This document shows, one piece after another, positions 19,373 to 27,713 of a stretch of 64,000 bases of DNA (within the stretch, counting starts at the first letter, position 1; each line of letters starts with the position of its first letter). Source of the DNA: Bremerella sp. P1. GTDB lineage: Bacteria; Planctomycetota; Planctomycetia; Pirellulales; Pirellulaceae. Location: contig NZ_CP118164.1 of the NCBI RefSeq assembly GCF_028748185.1, positions 3,621,814 through 3,685,813 of the forward strand, in the 5' to 3' direction. The translations under genes and the position numbers were made by a program. Below the pieces are notes generated by a model, which was not told where the DNA came from, did no database searches, and saw only the letters and a list, made by a program, of their open reading frames with translations.

Positions 19373-20329
19373 TCAGTTTCGCAGCGACTGGAGCCCGCAC
19401 GTCGTGACTGGAAAAACCATGCCGACGTTCTGGGCTTTCAGCCTGGCGGCAACGCGCCTGGCGTGAGTGTGGCTACGACAAATGGTGAAGTAGCCGGATC
19501 CACTCCCTGACATCTGATGGGCGACCACGTCTAATTGTTCGCAAATGTTAGCGAGCTGGTCGATTCGGGTCGAAATTTCTCGGGCAGGTTCTGTCAGGCG
19601 GTTGGTGAGGTGACGCGGCATCGACATGCGCTGATGTGACTTCAGGCTGGCAAGAAGTTCACTGGATGAGTCAGGCACTTCTGGCAGCCGACAGCGCCGA
19701 TAGGCCTCAGCGGTTGAAACTCCCCCGGCAGGCCGGATCAACACCAGATCGAGCCGTCGCCCCGAGAAGGTTTCGATGTTTTCCCCGCGTCCTGTGGCAA
19801 TTGCCTGGCCGCTTCCTAGTTGCCCGGCATGAAAGAAAAATGGGATATCGCTTCCCAGTTGGGCAGCCAACTCGCTCAACCGCTGGATGGAAAGGTTCAA
19901 ATTCCAGGCTTGGCTCGCAGCAAACAAGGCGGCCGCAGCGTCGCTGGACGCTCCTCCAAAACCAGAAGCGGACGGAATTCGCTTTTGCAAAACGATTCGC
20001 GCTCCGTGCGGGACATTTTCTTCCGACTGAAGCAATTTCACGGCCCGATAAACCAAGTTGCTGTACTGAGGTGGAAGATCGCCAAGTAGTTGACTGCTGT
20101 CGCCTAACTTCGTGGCTTGCGCAAGTTGCCCTGAGTCCCACGCACATTCGAGAATGATTTCACGCTGCTTCGTGGGGGTGACTTCCAGTCGATCGAACAG
20201 CGAGACGGCCACCATGACGGTTTCCAGTTCGTGGAAGCCATCGGGGCGCTTACCTAGTAGTTCCAGGAAGAGATTAATCTTCGCCGGAGCAAGTACGGAT
20301 ACCTTGGAAGCCAATCGCTGAAACAACAT
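19373..20329 (-). CDS. ispE: 4-diphosphocytidyl-2-C-methyl-D-erythritol kinase
   Basis: GHMP kinase of the MEP isoprenoid pathway, phosphorylating CDP-ME at the 2-hydroxyl. The 318-aa product has the N-terminal APAKINLFLELLGKRPDGFHELETVM block (catalytic Lys region), the ATP-binding glycine loop SASGFGGASSDAAAAL and the C-terminal MSGSGSGYFTICRS motif. The start at 20329 gives an N-terminus of normal length; the frame is open 27 codons further. Probable operon with spoVG. Confidence 0.93.
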   Translation of the reverse strand: MLFQRLASKVSVLAPAKINLFLELLGKRPDGFHELETVMVAVSLFDRLEVTPTKQREIILECAWDSGQLAQATKLGDSSQLLGDLPPQYSNLVYRAVKLLQSEENVPHGARIVLQKRIPSASGFGGASSDAAAALFAASQAWNLNLSIQRLSELAAQLGSDIPFFFHAGQLGSGQAIATGRGENIETFSGRRLDLVLIRPAGGVSTAEAYRRCRLPEVPDSSSELLASLKSHQRMSMPRHLTNRLTEPAREISTRIDQLANICEQLDVVAHQMSGSGSGYFTICRSHTHARRVAARLKAQNVGMVFPVTTCGLQSLRN

Positions 20330-20636
20330 CCGTGCTACCTTGCCGATGCATTCGGAGACTCTGGGGGAATCATCTCGGCGTCGTACTGGTACGCGTGCCA
20401 GAAAAGCCAAGAGTCACGCGAAGCAATTTCTCTGTTTCGATCAATGCGCACACTTCGACCAACCTAGGTGAGTGTTAACGCAATTTATCCCCCCCTCACT
20501 GCTCGGTCAAGGTAATTCGCTAGCGTTTCACGATGAGTTCGAAATGCGATAGATTTCGCTACTTTCGGGGTGTTGTTGATAACACCACAGACGCCGCCAG
20601 AAGTGGCAAATTGCTTGCCAATTCCCTGCGACATGG

Positions 20637-22313
20637 CTACTGGCTCAATTCTTTCAGCAGTTGTTGAGCTTCTTCATTGTCGGGGTCGCGCTTGATCGCC
20701 AGTTGTAGAAGAGCGATCGATTGCCGCGGATTCTGCTGCTGTATCAGCTTGGCCATCAGGAGGTAGGCCTCGGCGTCCTCGGGATTCATTTTGATCGACA
20801 GGTCAAGCAGGTCGAGGGCCATCTTCAGGTCCCCGGTTTCCATCGCCTTGGCGGCACCTTTACGGAACGTTTCGGAGTAGCTCTTTTTGAACTCGTACTC
20901 TGGGTGAAGTTCGATGGTCTTCTCGAGATAGGGAATGGCCTCGGCCCACTGGCCGCGCATGATGTAGGCATGAGCGATACCATGATAGGCCCGAGGATTC
21001 TTGGGGTTCTTCGCCAACACGTCGCGCCACATTGATTCATCGCTGCGATAGACTTCGTTCCTGGCGATCGACACGCCACCGTAAACTACAGTCAGCACGA
21101 CCAGCAGCACGATCATTGCTTGCGACACCGACAAATGCGACGAGTCGGTCGAATGGTCGGGCGTGGCTCGTCGGAGCCCTTCGAAGATTCCAAAGACGAT
21201 TAGCGCCAGTACGGCTGCCAGCGGAAGATACATCCGATGCTCGAAGACGATGTCTTGGATCGGCAGGATGCTGGAGGTCGGGGCGAGAATTAAAAAGAAG
21301 CATGCGCCGACAAAGCTCCACCGAGGAGCACGGAAGATACACCAGATCGTCAGGCCTAACGCGGCTACCACGAGGACGCCTGGCCAGATGGCATCGGCCA
21401 GGGAATAGGTTGCCCGCCAACCGTGGTCTAGCGACTGTCCCATCGGCAAGAAGGTTAGCTGAACATAGAAGGGAATCGCATGGGCTTGGCTGTAGAGATA
21501 TTCTTTGGGGCCAACGAGCGAGCGTACAGGCTCGTCCCCGGTGAAGTCCACTTCATGCACAACCACCGTGCCATGTTCGTTGTGATTCTCGATAGGTATC
21601 AGGGCTACCTGAGCGAGAATCAGCCAAGACGCAGATAAACCCAAGTAAACTGGCCAGCGATTGCGAAACAGCTCGCCCCACGACTCGGCCAGAAAGGCGC
21701 GGTCGTACCAGAGAACCACCAAGGGAATGACCACGGCCACTTCTTTGCAGAGAGCGGAAGCCACGCAGGCCAGCACACTACCGACATACCAGAGCACATG
21801 ATTCTTCGAGGTGAAGCCCCGGACGAAGCAAAACAGGGATAGCACGAAGAACATCCCCATCAACGATTCGTATCGCTGAACGATGTAGGTGACCGACTGG
21901 GTTTGCAGTGGATGGATTGCCCATAGCAGCGCGACGGATGCAGCCAGCAGCACGGCGTGCTCACGATAACGCTGGGCTATCTTGGGTAATTGCAGGGTTC
22001 GGTAGATAAACCCAAACAGCAGCAGGCTGGCCGTAATGTGGATTGCGATATTTACCGCATGGTAGCCAACGAGAGTTCCCCCGTCGGCCACGTAGTTCAG
22101 TCGCCAGGTCAGGTTGACGAGCGATCGGGTGCGTGTAGGAAAGTATTCCCAGCGAAGTGTCTGATAAGTTTCGTTGGTCTGTATTCTGGCCGCGCCATCA
22201 AACTGGAACGGATATGTGAAAGTCCGATGGTAGACAACCAAAACAAGCACTGGGATCGCCACGATGGCAATCCATTTCAGGCGGTTGGATGAAGGGGTAA
22301 TCGCTTCTGACAT
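20637..22313 (-). CDS. multi-pass membrane protein with C-terminal TPR repeats
   Basis: 558-aa protein with about ten membrane helices across residues 12-410, then three or so TPR units (AYHGIAHAYIMRGQWAEAIPYL, EDAEAYLLMAKLIQQQ). The layout resembles the TMTC/O-mannosyltransferase-like family of glycosyltransferases. The first loop has YHRTFTYPFQFDGAAR, where that family usually has a catalytic Asp-Asp; here it reads FDG, so activity is uncertain. A decayed paralogue of its N-terminus lies directly upstream. Confidence 0.75.
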   Translation of the reverse strand: MSEAITPSSNRLKWIAIVAIPVLVLVVYHRTFTYPFQFDGAARIQTNETYQTLRWEYFPTRTRSLVNLTWRLNYVADGGTLVGYHAVNIAIHITASLLLFGFIYRTLQLPKIAQRYREHAVLLAASVALLWAIHPLQTQSVTYIVQRYESLMGMFFVLSLFCFVRGFTSKNHVLWYVGSVLACVASALCKEVAVVIPLVVLWYDRAFLAESWGELFRNRWPVYLGLSASWLILAQVALIPIENHNEHGTVVVHEVDFTGDEPVRSLVGPKEYLYSQAHAIPFYVQLTFLPMGQSLDHGWRATYSLADAIWPGVLVVAALGLTIWCIFRAPRWSFVGACFFLILAPTSSILPIQDIVFEHRMYLPLAAVLALIVFGIFEGLRRATPDHSTDSSHLSVSQAMIVLLVVLTVVYGGVSIARNEVYRSDESMWRDVLAKNPKNPRAYHGIAHAYIMRGQWAEAIPYLEKTIELHPEYEFKKSYSETFRKGAAKAMETGDLKMALDLLDLSIKMNPEDAEAYLLMAKLIQQQNPRQSIALLQLAIKRDPDNEEAQQLLKELSQ

Positions 22314-22320
22314 CAGTGTT

Positions 22321-22464
22321 TCAAGTCGGTTGGTCGACAATCGGTTGTTGTACGACCAAGCGGAAGTCTAAGGTCCGGTGATAGCAGATTGCCGATGCCG
22401 CCACGATTGCTACCGCAAACAGCGGCAACGTTCGGTGAGAACTTCGATCGGAGACCTCAGGCAT
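22321..22464 (-). pseudogene. N-terminal remnant of a paralogue of the membrane TPR protein
   Basis: A 47-codon frame reads ...LFAVAIVAASAICYHRTLDFRLVVQQ before a stop. It aligns with the start of the adjacent gene (WIAIVAIPVLVLVVYHRTFTYPFQFD). The shared YHRT motif follows a membrane helix in both, then the frame degenerates. This looks like the leftover of a tandem duplication; the similarity is short, so confidence is modest. Confidence 0.4.
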
Positions 22465-22675
22465 AAAAGGCAGAAAACGTCGGGAAAGACATAAAGGTTG
22501 GTGCGAAACATCCCATTCTATGGGAGGCCTACCGCCTATCCGAGGAAGAGCCCCGGCTTGCGTGGGTCTTTTCTTCAAACCTTAACGTCCCAAAGTTCTC
22601 CAGATTGCCCTGCCCTTGTTCGCCAAGGTTCTCTAGAATCCTGTCTTTCAACACGAAAGAAGATGGACTCGTGAG

Positions 22676-23641
22676 ATGGCACCCTTGAAAATCGACGCAA
22701 TTCGACACTTCCTCTGCGGAATCGCCATGGGGGCTGCGGACGCGGTGCCAGGGATTTCTGGGGGGACAGTTGCCCTAGTGCTGGGTATCTACCGCCGCTT
22801 GGTCGATGCGGTCAGTGCCGTCAGCGCCGACGCCGTTCGGCTGCTTTTGAAGCGTCAGTGGAAAGCGTTGGCCGAGCGATTCGATTTCTGGTTTCTGGTG
22901 GTCCTGCTGGGTGGGATTGTTTGCGGTCTGCTCACGTTTGTGGTCGTGTTGCATGAACTGATCGGAGAAGCCGATCATCCGGCCTCGACGCGGCCCTTTG
23001 TGTACGCCGTGTTCTTTGGCGCCATCGTCGCTTCAGGCTTTCTCGTGGCGAAGATGGTCCGACCAGCCAGCACCGGGCACGGGATCCTTTGTCTTCTCTC
23101 GGCCGTCGCCGGAGGTGTTTTTGCCTGGTGGTTGACCGGACTGCCGGCCCTGGAAGCATTCGACGCGGCGCCCAATCCGATCGTTTCATTTCTGTTGGGG
23201 GCGATCGCTATCTGTGCGATGATCTTGCCAGGCATCAGCGGCTCGTACTTGCTGTTGGTATTTGGTGCTTACCATTACTTCAGTGGCGTTCCCAAGGCCT
23301 TGGCCAAGGGCGAGATCGTGCTGGGAGACTTGTTCGCCTTTGCCTGCTTCGCGTTGGGGTGCCTGGTTGGGCTGCTGTCGTTCAGCAAACTACTCAAGTG
23401 GCTGTTGCATCAACACGAAGCCGTCACGCTCTCGATCATGGGTGGCTTTATGATCGGAGCACTACGCAAGCTGTGGCCTTGGCAAGGAGACGAAATCGAA
23501 ACCCCATTCGCCAACGAAGCAGCGATTTGCTTCGCCCTGATGGTTGTTGCGGCGATCGTTGTCCTGGTGATCGACTTCCTCGCTCGCCCTGATGTGGAAG
23601 AACAAATCGACGGCGATCATTCCAGCCAACGGGCATCATGA
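22676..23641 (+). CDS. DUF368 membrane protein (PopT-type polyprenyl-phosphate transporter)
   Basis: 321-aa integral membrane protein with about nine helices. It has the two DUF368 half-repeats: DAVPGISGGTVALVLGIYRRLVDAV near the N-terminus and MILPGISGSYLLLVFGAYHYF near residue 185. Family members have been linked to recycling undecaprenyl phosphate across the membrane (established family knowledge; not testable here). The start ATGGCACCC follows GAAGATGGACTCGTGAG. It overlaps the convergent MBL-fold gene by 25 nt. Confidence 0.9.
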   Translation: MAPLKIDAIRHFLCGIAMGAADAVPGISGGTVALVLGIYRRLVDAVSAVSADAVRLLLKRQWKALAERFDFWFLVVLLGGIVCGLLTFVVVLHELIGEADHPASTRPFVYAVFFGAIVASGFLVAKMVRPASTGHGILCLLSAVAGGVFAWWLTGLPALEAFDAAPNPIVSFLLGAIAICAMILPGISGSYLLLVFGAYHYFSGVPKALAKGEIVLGDLFAFACFALGCLVGLLSFSKLLKWLLHQHEAVTLSIMGGFMIGALRKLWPWQGDEIETPFANEAAICFALMVVAAIVVLVIDFLARPDVEEQIDGDHSSQRAS

Positions 23642-24543
23642 CCGCGGCTCTTGAGTTCTTCCACAAAGCTCTTCGGGCCATGCGTGCAAAAGACCGTCTT
23701 CGGCCCAACCTCTTCCACGGCACGGATCAACTGATCGAAGTCGGCATGGTCCGAAAGTGGAATCCAATGGTCCTTCGGTGCATTGCGCCTTCGTCGTGGA
23801 TCAAAAGCCCAGCCGGTGACATGGAATTTCTCGACATGAACCGCCCCTGGTAGTACGCCTGGCGTGAGTGGTTTCGGAGGGACGATCACCGCGCAGCCAG
23901 GGACCGGACGCCCTGTGTAGGGTCGGTAGTCTCCCAGTTCGCAGCCGGCCTCTTCATAGACCTGGCTGATCGCGTAGATGTCGGGATGCTGCAGGACGGG
24001 GATCCCATGAGAGGTCAAGATCTTGGTCACCTCTTGCGACTTGCCCAGCACGTAGGCCGAGATGACCGGCGTCGCTCCCCGGTGGAATGCCTCGCGGACT
24101 TTCTCCAGCAGCATCTCGATCACCGTATCGCGAGCCGGCAGGCGATAATTCGGATGGCCGAACGTGCACTCCATAATCAGGTACTCGGCCGACCGAAGTT
24201 GGGCCTCTTCCGCTGTCGCCGATGGCCCCAGGCGGAAGTCACCTGTGTAGAGGACCGTTCCCTTTTCGTGCTCGGCATAGAGCATCGCCGAGCCGAAGAT
24301 GTGCCCTGCCGGTAGGGCCGTCATCCGCAGGCCGGCCACTTCGACCGCTTCGCCCAGCGGCATGGTCTTGGTCGTCACATTCCCCAGCCGATGACGAACC
24401 AGCCTGGCCGTCGGTTCGGTGCACAGCGCTAGGGCATGATGGGCGGAATGGTCCATGTGCGCATGTGAAATGAACCCAATTGCCTGCCGGCGTGTCACAT
24501 CCAGTCCGATGCGAGACGGAAGGAGGAAGAGTCCCCGGTCCAT
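23617..24543 (-). CDS. MBL-fold metallohydrolase, beta-CASP exonuclease-like
   Basis: 308-aa metallo-beta-lactamase-fold protein. Metal ligands are visible as SHAHMDHSAH (HxHxDH, about residues 27-33), the GHIFGSAM and YTGDFRLG motifs, LIMECTFGHPNYRLP, and C-terminal PLSDHADFDQL and FCTHGP. This combination fits the mRNA 3'-processing/DNA-exonuclease branch (ligase-associated exonuclease-like). No ligase gene is adjacent. I chose the ATG at 24543 (MDRGLFLLPSRIGLDV) since the longer frame has no family character. Confidence 0.85.
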   Translation of the reverse strand: MDRGLFLLPSRIGLDVTRRQAIGFISHAHMDHSAHHALALCTEPTARLVRHRLGNVTTKTMPLGEAVEVAGLRMTALPAGHIFGSAMLYAEHEKGTVLYTGDFRLGPSATAEEAQLRSAEYLIMECTFGHPNYRLPARDTVIEMLLEKVREAFHRGATPVISAYVLGKSQEVTKILTSHGIPVLQHPDIYAISQVYEEAGCELGDYRPYTGRPVPGCAVIVPPKPLTPGVLPGAVHVEKFHVTGWAFDPRRRRNAPKDHWIPLSDHADFDQLIRAVEEVGPKTVFCTHGPKSFVEELKSRGHDARWLE

Positions 24544-24802
24544 TGCGAAAAGTCCGGAAATATGCCCCGGCCGTGCTGGCAAGGGGGCAAAATCGGACGA
24601 AAGCAACTGCTGTTTGGTACTTTCCGACGTGTTGGTCGCTTTTCTTCCGGACAAGGACAACCTAAAATTAACAAGTGAGATGGGCGTTTGATTTGAACGA
24701 CCCACTCTTTGTACTCAATTCTTCAAGCCTCTGGGGTCAACTGCCGATAGGTAGAGGACGAAATCTCAGAAATGAGAACGAGAGATTGAAGAGACTTACA
24801 CC

Positions 24803-25159
24803 GGGGGCGAACTGGTATCGACCGGATAGTCTGAAGTGTAAGTTGCGTGTCGTGGTTGGTCAGCAGGCCACGTAAAAAGCAGACCAAACAATAATTGCAA
24901 ACGATAACTTTGCACTGGCTGCCTAATTAGTTGTAGCCCCAACTGAGGGTCTTTGTCGGAGAGACCTGAAAGTTGGATGCCAATTCCGACTCGCCGAAGG
25001 TCACGTGGAGCACGCCTGAGGTTAAAAACCGTTCTCCTCTAGCTTCCCGGGAATCCTGTCGATTGGAGTCCCAGGTTGCGAAATTTAAATAATCGAATAC
25101 ACACGTAGACGCTTGCATGGAAATATCGCGGCACGCGGGTTCAATTCCCGCCGCCTCCA
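24803..25159 (+). ncRNA. ssrA: transfer-messenger RNA (tmRNA)
   Basis: Ribosome-rescue RNA. The 5' end GGGGGCGAACTGGTATCGACCGG is the conserved tmRNA start. The last bases CGCCTCC plus discriminator A pair with GGGGGCG to form the acceptor stem with one G-U. The T-arm is CGGGTTCAATTCCCG. The tag frame is at 24897-24926: GCA AAC GAT AAC TTT GCA CTG GCT GCC TAA, giving ANDNFALAA after the charged Ala. CCA is not encoded. The 3' end is the island integration site. Confidence 0.96.
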
Positions 25160-25163
25160 CTTT
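25147..25163. repeat. left attachment repeat (attL) at ssrA 3' end
   Basis: CCCGCCGCCTCCACTTT recurs exactly at 61355-61371 in the same orientation. The left copy completes the tmRNA, as expected for integration into an RNA gene 3' end. Confidence 0.9.
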
Positions 25164-25198
25164 AAGCCGTCTTACGATCTTCGTAAGACGGCTTTTTT
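25164..25198 (+). terminator. tmRNA terminator supplied by the island
   Basis: Perfect 14-bp stem AAGCCGTCTTACGA/TCGTAAGACGGCTT, 3-nt loop, then a T6 run, starting one base after the left attachment repeat. It is unrelated in sequence to the hairpin that follows the right repeat. Confidence 0.9.
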
Positions 25199-25249
25199 CA
25201 TGCGCTTACGTCAAATCCCCTGCAAAACAAGGACTTCGGAAAACGCTCT

Positions 25250-25295
25250 GTGTCAGGTAGCGTGTCAGGTTAGCCGCCAAAAGTGTCAGGTTAGC
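25250..25295. repeat. three direct repeats GTGTCAGGT(T)AGC beside attL
   Basis: Copies at 25250-25261 (GTGTCAGGTAGC), 25262-25274 and 25283-25295 (both GTGTCAGGTTAGC). Their position between the attachment site and the integrase gene fits arm-type recombinase sites or an operator cluster. Confidence 0.7.
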
Positions 25296-25312
25296 CTCTC
25301 CGCAACTGTAGG

Positions 25313-25325
25313 TAGGCACCTGCTA
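25313..25325 (+). repeat. 13-bp element, copy 1 (TAGGCACCTGCTA)
   Basis: Exact consensus; ends 47 nt before the start codon of the first recombinase-like gene. Confidence 0.9.
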
Positions 25326-25372
25326 AGTGCCCCAGTTTGGTCAACCCATTTTCACCAGATTGGAGGTACAAG

Positions 25373-27109
25373 ATGCCAGCACGCAGACGAGAACTCAAAC
25401 CTGACACGAAGGGCCGCTATCGCCCCTACCTCGGCTTCCGGTTGGACGCCGATGGCAACCGTAAGGAATGCCGGTTTAACCTCGGAACGGACAAGAAGGA
25501 GGCCGAGCGACGGATGGAGCGCCTTTACGATCTTCATGACGAGAGCGAAGCCGCCGCAGGCGAGCCAACTTGGACTGGATTCGCACTCTACGCCGCCAAG
25601 CTAATCGCAAAGGGAACTTTCACGATTCCCTATCCATTCCTGATGCGACTGGCAGAAGAGGACAGTCCGACCGCACAGTACGCTCAGTTGTTGCACGTTG
25701 AGCAAAATCGCTACCCGTCCTTGCACATCATTCCCGCTGAGCCGGAACTTTACAGGCACGGTGTCAAGGTGAACGACAACGCTGTGAGTGAAGAACTCAA
25801 GGAACTTGAGGAGTCGGCTCGCTTTCTTGGAGTCATCACCTCACGTCAGGTCATGCCCGACCAACTTGTCACTGGCACACTGCACGAAGCTCTCGATGTC
25901 TTCGGTTATGAAGTCGTACACAAGAATAACGTGCGAGCCGGGTCTGAAGGTGAGTTGACTCAGTACGGGCGGCTCCGCATGGAAAGGATTGGCCGCTTCA
26001 AGGAGCGTCACCCTGACATTTCCCTCTCTGCTCTGCACCTCGACAGTTGCACTGATCTCGTGCGTTACTGGGCGAACCGGCCACCGACCAAGAATCGGAG
26101 GACGGGAAAAATTGATGGAAAGCCCATCGCACGAAAGACTGCTGAACACCACATCAAAGAACTATTCAGCTTTCTCAACTGGCTCGACGCCACAAGTAGA
26201 TTCTCATGGATCAAACCTCGTGGCCTCGACCAAATCAGCCGGAAGATCGCAGAACTTGATGTCGAGAAAGCGAACAAATTGAAGGCGGTGCAGAAGGACA
26301 CCTACACCGTAGAGGAACTCGCTGTACTGAATCGTCACGCCACTCCACTCGAACGACTGCTGCTCTATGTGGCACTCAACTGTGGGATGGGGGCAGCAGA
26401 ACTCGGACGGCTTCGTTCAGGGGACTTTCTTCTCGATCATGAGCATGAACATGCCAGTCGGTTGGGGTTTACTTCCACGGAGAGGGACAGTTTCATTCGG
26501 TTCCTTCGCCCCAAGACAGGTGTATTTGGTGAGTGGCTGTTATGGCCCGAGACGATTGTGATGGTTCGCTGGGGATTCACCCGTTCACGCCAATCCGGAA
26601 GTGAACTGCTGTTTGTCTCCGAGAAGGGCGACCCGTGGTACAAGGAACGAGCAAAACGAAATCCACAGGCGAAGTTCACGAACGTCTTCACCGCCCTGAT
26701 TCGACGAATCCAGAAGAGCGAACCGACCTTTCGCAAACTGGCATTTGGAACCCTTCGTGACACGTTGCCGAACATGCTTCGCCTGAGCCATTCCAGCGAA
26801 ATGGCGAGCATCTGCTTGGCCCACGGCTCGACGTTCAAGGGTGACGAGTTGATCGACTGCTACACCAACAAGCCTTTCGGTCGCTTTCACGAATTGATGC
26901 GTGAAGCCAGAGGCATGGTGGAAGTTGTCTTTGATGCCGTCGATGGCGACCCAACCAAGGCTCCGACCCAACAGTACATTCCTCTGAAAGTTCGTGAACA
27001 AATGCGAGCAATGCTGAAAGCGGGACGCCCGAGTGGAGAGATTGCCGAAACCTGCTGTGTTTCCAGAGCTACGGTCTGCCGTGAAAGACAACGAATCGAC
27101 TCCAACTGA
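25373..27109 (+). CDS. tyrosine-recombinase-like protein, atypical catalytic site
   Basis: 578-aa protein next to attL, where an integrase is expected. The C-terminal half has the recombinase fold: box I reads LNCGMGAAELGRL with Gly at the usual Arg (about residue 340), then RPKTG, GTLRDTLPNM (second Arg kept, preceding His replaced by Gly), CLAHGS and the final Tyr in DCYTNK. The very C-terminus is a helix-turn-helix-like tail (IAETCCVSRATVCRERQRI). It shares the WLLWPET block with the recombinase at 27714, so the two are paralogues. The ATG at 25373 has a strong GGAGG site; the longer frame lacks one. Confidence 0.75.
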   Translation: MPARRRELKPDTKGRYRPYLGFRLDADGNRKECRFNLGTDKKEAERRMERLYDLHDESEAAAGEPTWTGFALYAAKLIAKGTFTIPYPFLMRLAEEDSPTAQYAQLLHVEQNRYPSLHIIPAEPELYRHGVKVNDNAVSEELKELEESARFLGVITSRQVMPDQLVTGTLHEALDVFGYEVVHKNNVRAGSEGELTQYGRLRMERIGRFKERHPDISLSALHLDSCTDLVRYWANRPPTKNRRTGKIDGKPIARKTAEHHIKELFSFLNWLDATSRFSWIKPRGLDQISRKIAELDVEKANKLKAVQKDTYTVEELAVLNRHATPLERLLLYVALNCGMGAAELGRLRSGDFLLDHEHEHASRLGFTSTERDSFIRFLRPKTGVFGEWLLWPETIVMVRWGFTRSRQSGSELLFVSEKGDPWYKERAKRNPQAKFTNVFTALIRRIQKSEPTFRKLAFGTLRDTLPNMLRLSHSSEMASICLAHGSTFKGDELIDCYTNKPFGRFHELMREARGMVEVVFDAVDGDPTKAPTQQYIPLKVREQMRAMLKAGRPSGEIAETCCVSRATVCRERQRIDSN

Positions 27110-27189
27110 GACCAAAAGCTCGGAGTTATTCGGGCGATCAATATGGGAAATCCCACATTGATCGCCCCGTCTCTGAATCTGGAACCAAG

Positions 27190-27202
27190 CAGGCACCTGC
27201 TA
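27190..27202 (+). repeat. 13-bp element, copy 2 (CAGGCACCTGCTA)
   Basis: One mismatch at base 1. No gene follows; first of four spaced copies with 60-76 nt period. Confidence 0.85.
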
Positions 27203-27261
27203 TTCACGCAGGTCAGCGTTTCAGCAACGTGCTTCATACGAGCCAGTCCCCTGAGAGAAGG

Positions 27262-27274
27262 TAGGCACCTGCTA
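27262..27274 (+). repeat. 13-bp element, copy 3 (TAGGCACCTGCTA)
   Basis: Exact consensus, 72 nt after copy 2. Confidence 0.9.
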
Positions 27275-27321
27275 GTCTGACGCCCCATCTTCCCAGCCGA
27301 GAAAGAGAGCGTGACACCCGG

Positions 27322-27334
27322 TAGGCACCTGCTA
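27322..27334 (+). repeat. 13-bp element, copy 4 (TAGGCACCTGCTA)
   Basis: Exact consensus, 60 nt after copy 3. Confidence 0.9.
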
Positions 27335-27397
27335 CTCGGGTGAGCCAGCGTCCCAGCGATCATGTCCTCTCCACAAAGCAGAAGGCAGGACGGCGAG

Positions 27398-27410
27398 CAG
27401 GCACCTGCTA
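27398..27410 (+). repeat. 13-bp element, copy 5 (CAGGCACCTGCTA)
   Basis: 76 nt after copy 4. It is 50 nt before the ATG of the minimal ATG GCA TAG frame and forms a perfect inverted pair with copy 6. Confidence 0.9.
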
Positions 27411-27460
27411 CTCAGGCCCAACTGAAACACAATCACGAAGAAGAAAGGAGGTGCGTTTTA

Positions 27461-27469
27461 TGGCATAGA
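27461..27469 (+). promoter_or_regulatory. minimal start-stop frame ATG GCA TAG with strong ribosome site
   Basis: AAAGGAGGTGCGTTTT precedes ATG GCA TAG. It lies at the distance from a 13-bp element where other island genes have their start codon, suggesting a deliberate leader peptide (Met-Ala) or a decayed gene start. Confidence 0.5.
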
Positions 27470-27491
27470 AGCAGGAGAACCGAAGAGTGTG

Positions 27492-27504
27492 TAGCAGGTG
27501 CCTG
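27492..27504 (-). repeat. 13-bp element, copy 6, inverted (TAGCAGGTGCCTG on plus strand)
   Basis: Exact reverse complement of copy 5, 81 nt away, so the leader RNA could fold the two together. Confidence 0.9.
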
Positions 27505-27596
27505 ACCGTCAAATCGGGCAAATCGGGACGTATCGCCCGGTTGCACGGGCACTTGCTCGACAAGCGTGCTGCCGAGAGGCAGTCCAATTTTTGTAA

Positions 27597-27626
27597 CCCC
27601 GACGTTGAACACGTCGGGGTTTTTTC
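27597..27626 (+). terminator. intrinsic terminator inside the leader of the second recombinase gene
   Basis: CCCCGACGT/ACGTCGGGG stem, 5-nt loop, T7 run. It lies 88 nt upstream of the start codon at 27714, so it would block read-through into that gene unless relieved. Confidence 0.9.
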
Positions 27627-27713
27627 ATGCCCTGACCCATTTGCCGAAGGCTATCAGACAAGTATTCACCTGCGTCTGAAAGCTCTCAGCGCATCTACAA
27701 CAAGGAGACCGAC

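Larger units (their letters stand above)
27110..27713. other. repeat-rich non-coding leader region
   Basis: 604 nt with five copies of the 13-bp element (four forward, one inverted), a three-codon minimal frame ATG GCA TAG behind a strong AAAGGAGGTG ribosome site, and an intrinsic terminator at 27597-27626, all before the second recombinase gene. No real protein-coding frame is visible. Confidence 0.7.

Noticed and set aside
27190-27410. CRISPR-like array
   Set aside because: Repeats are only 13 bp, spacings vary (60-76 nt) and identical copies lie scattered across the island in front of genes. No cas genes.
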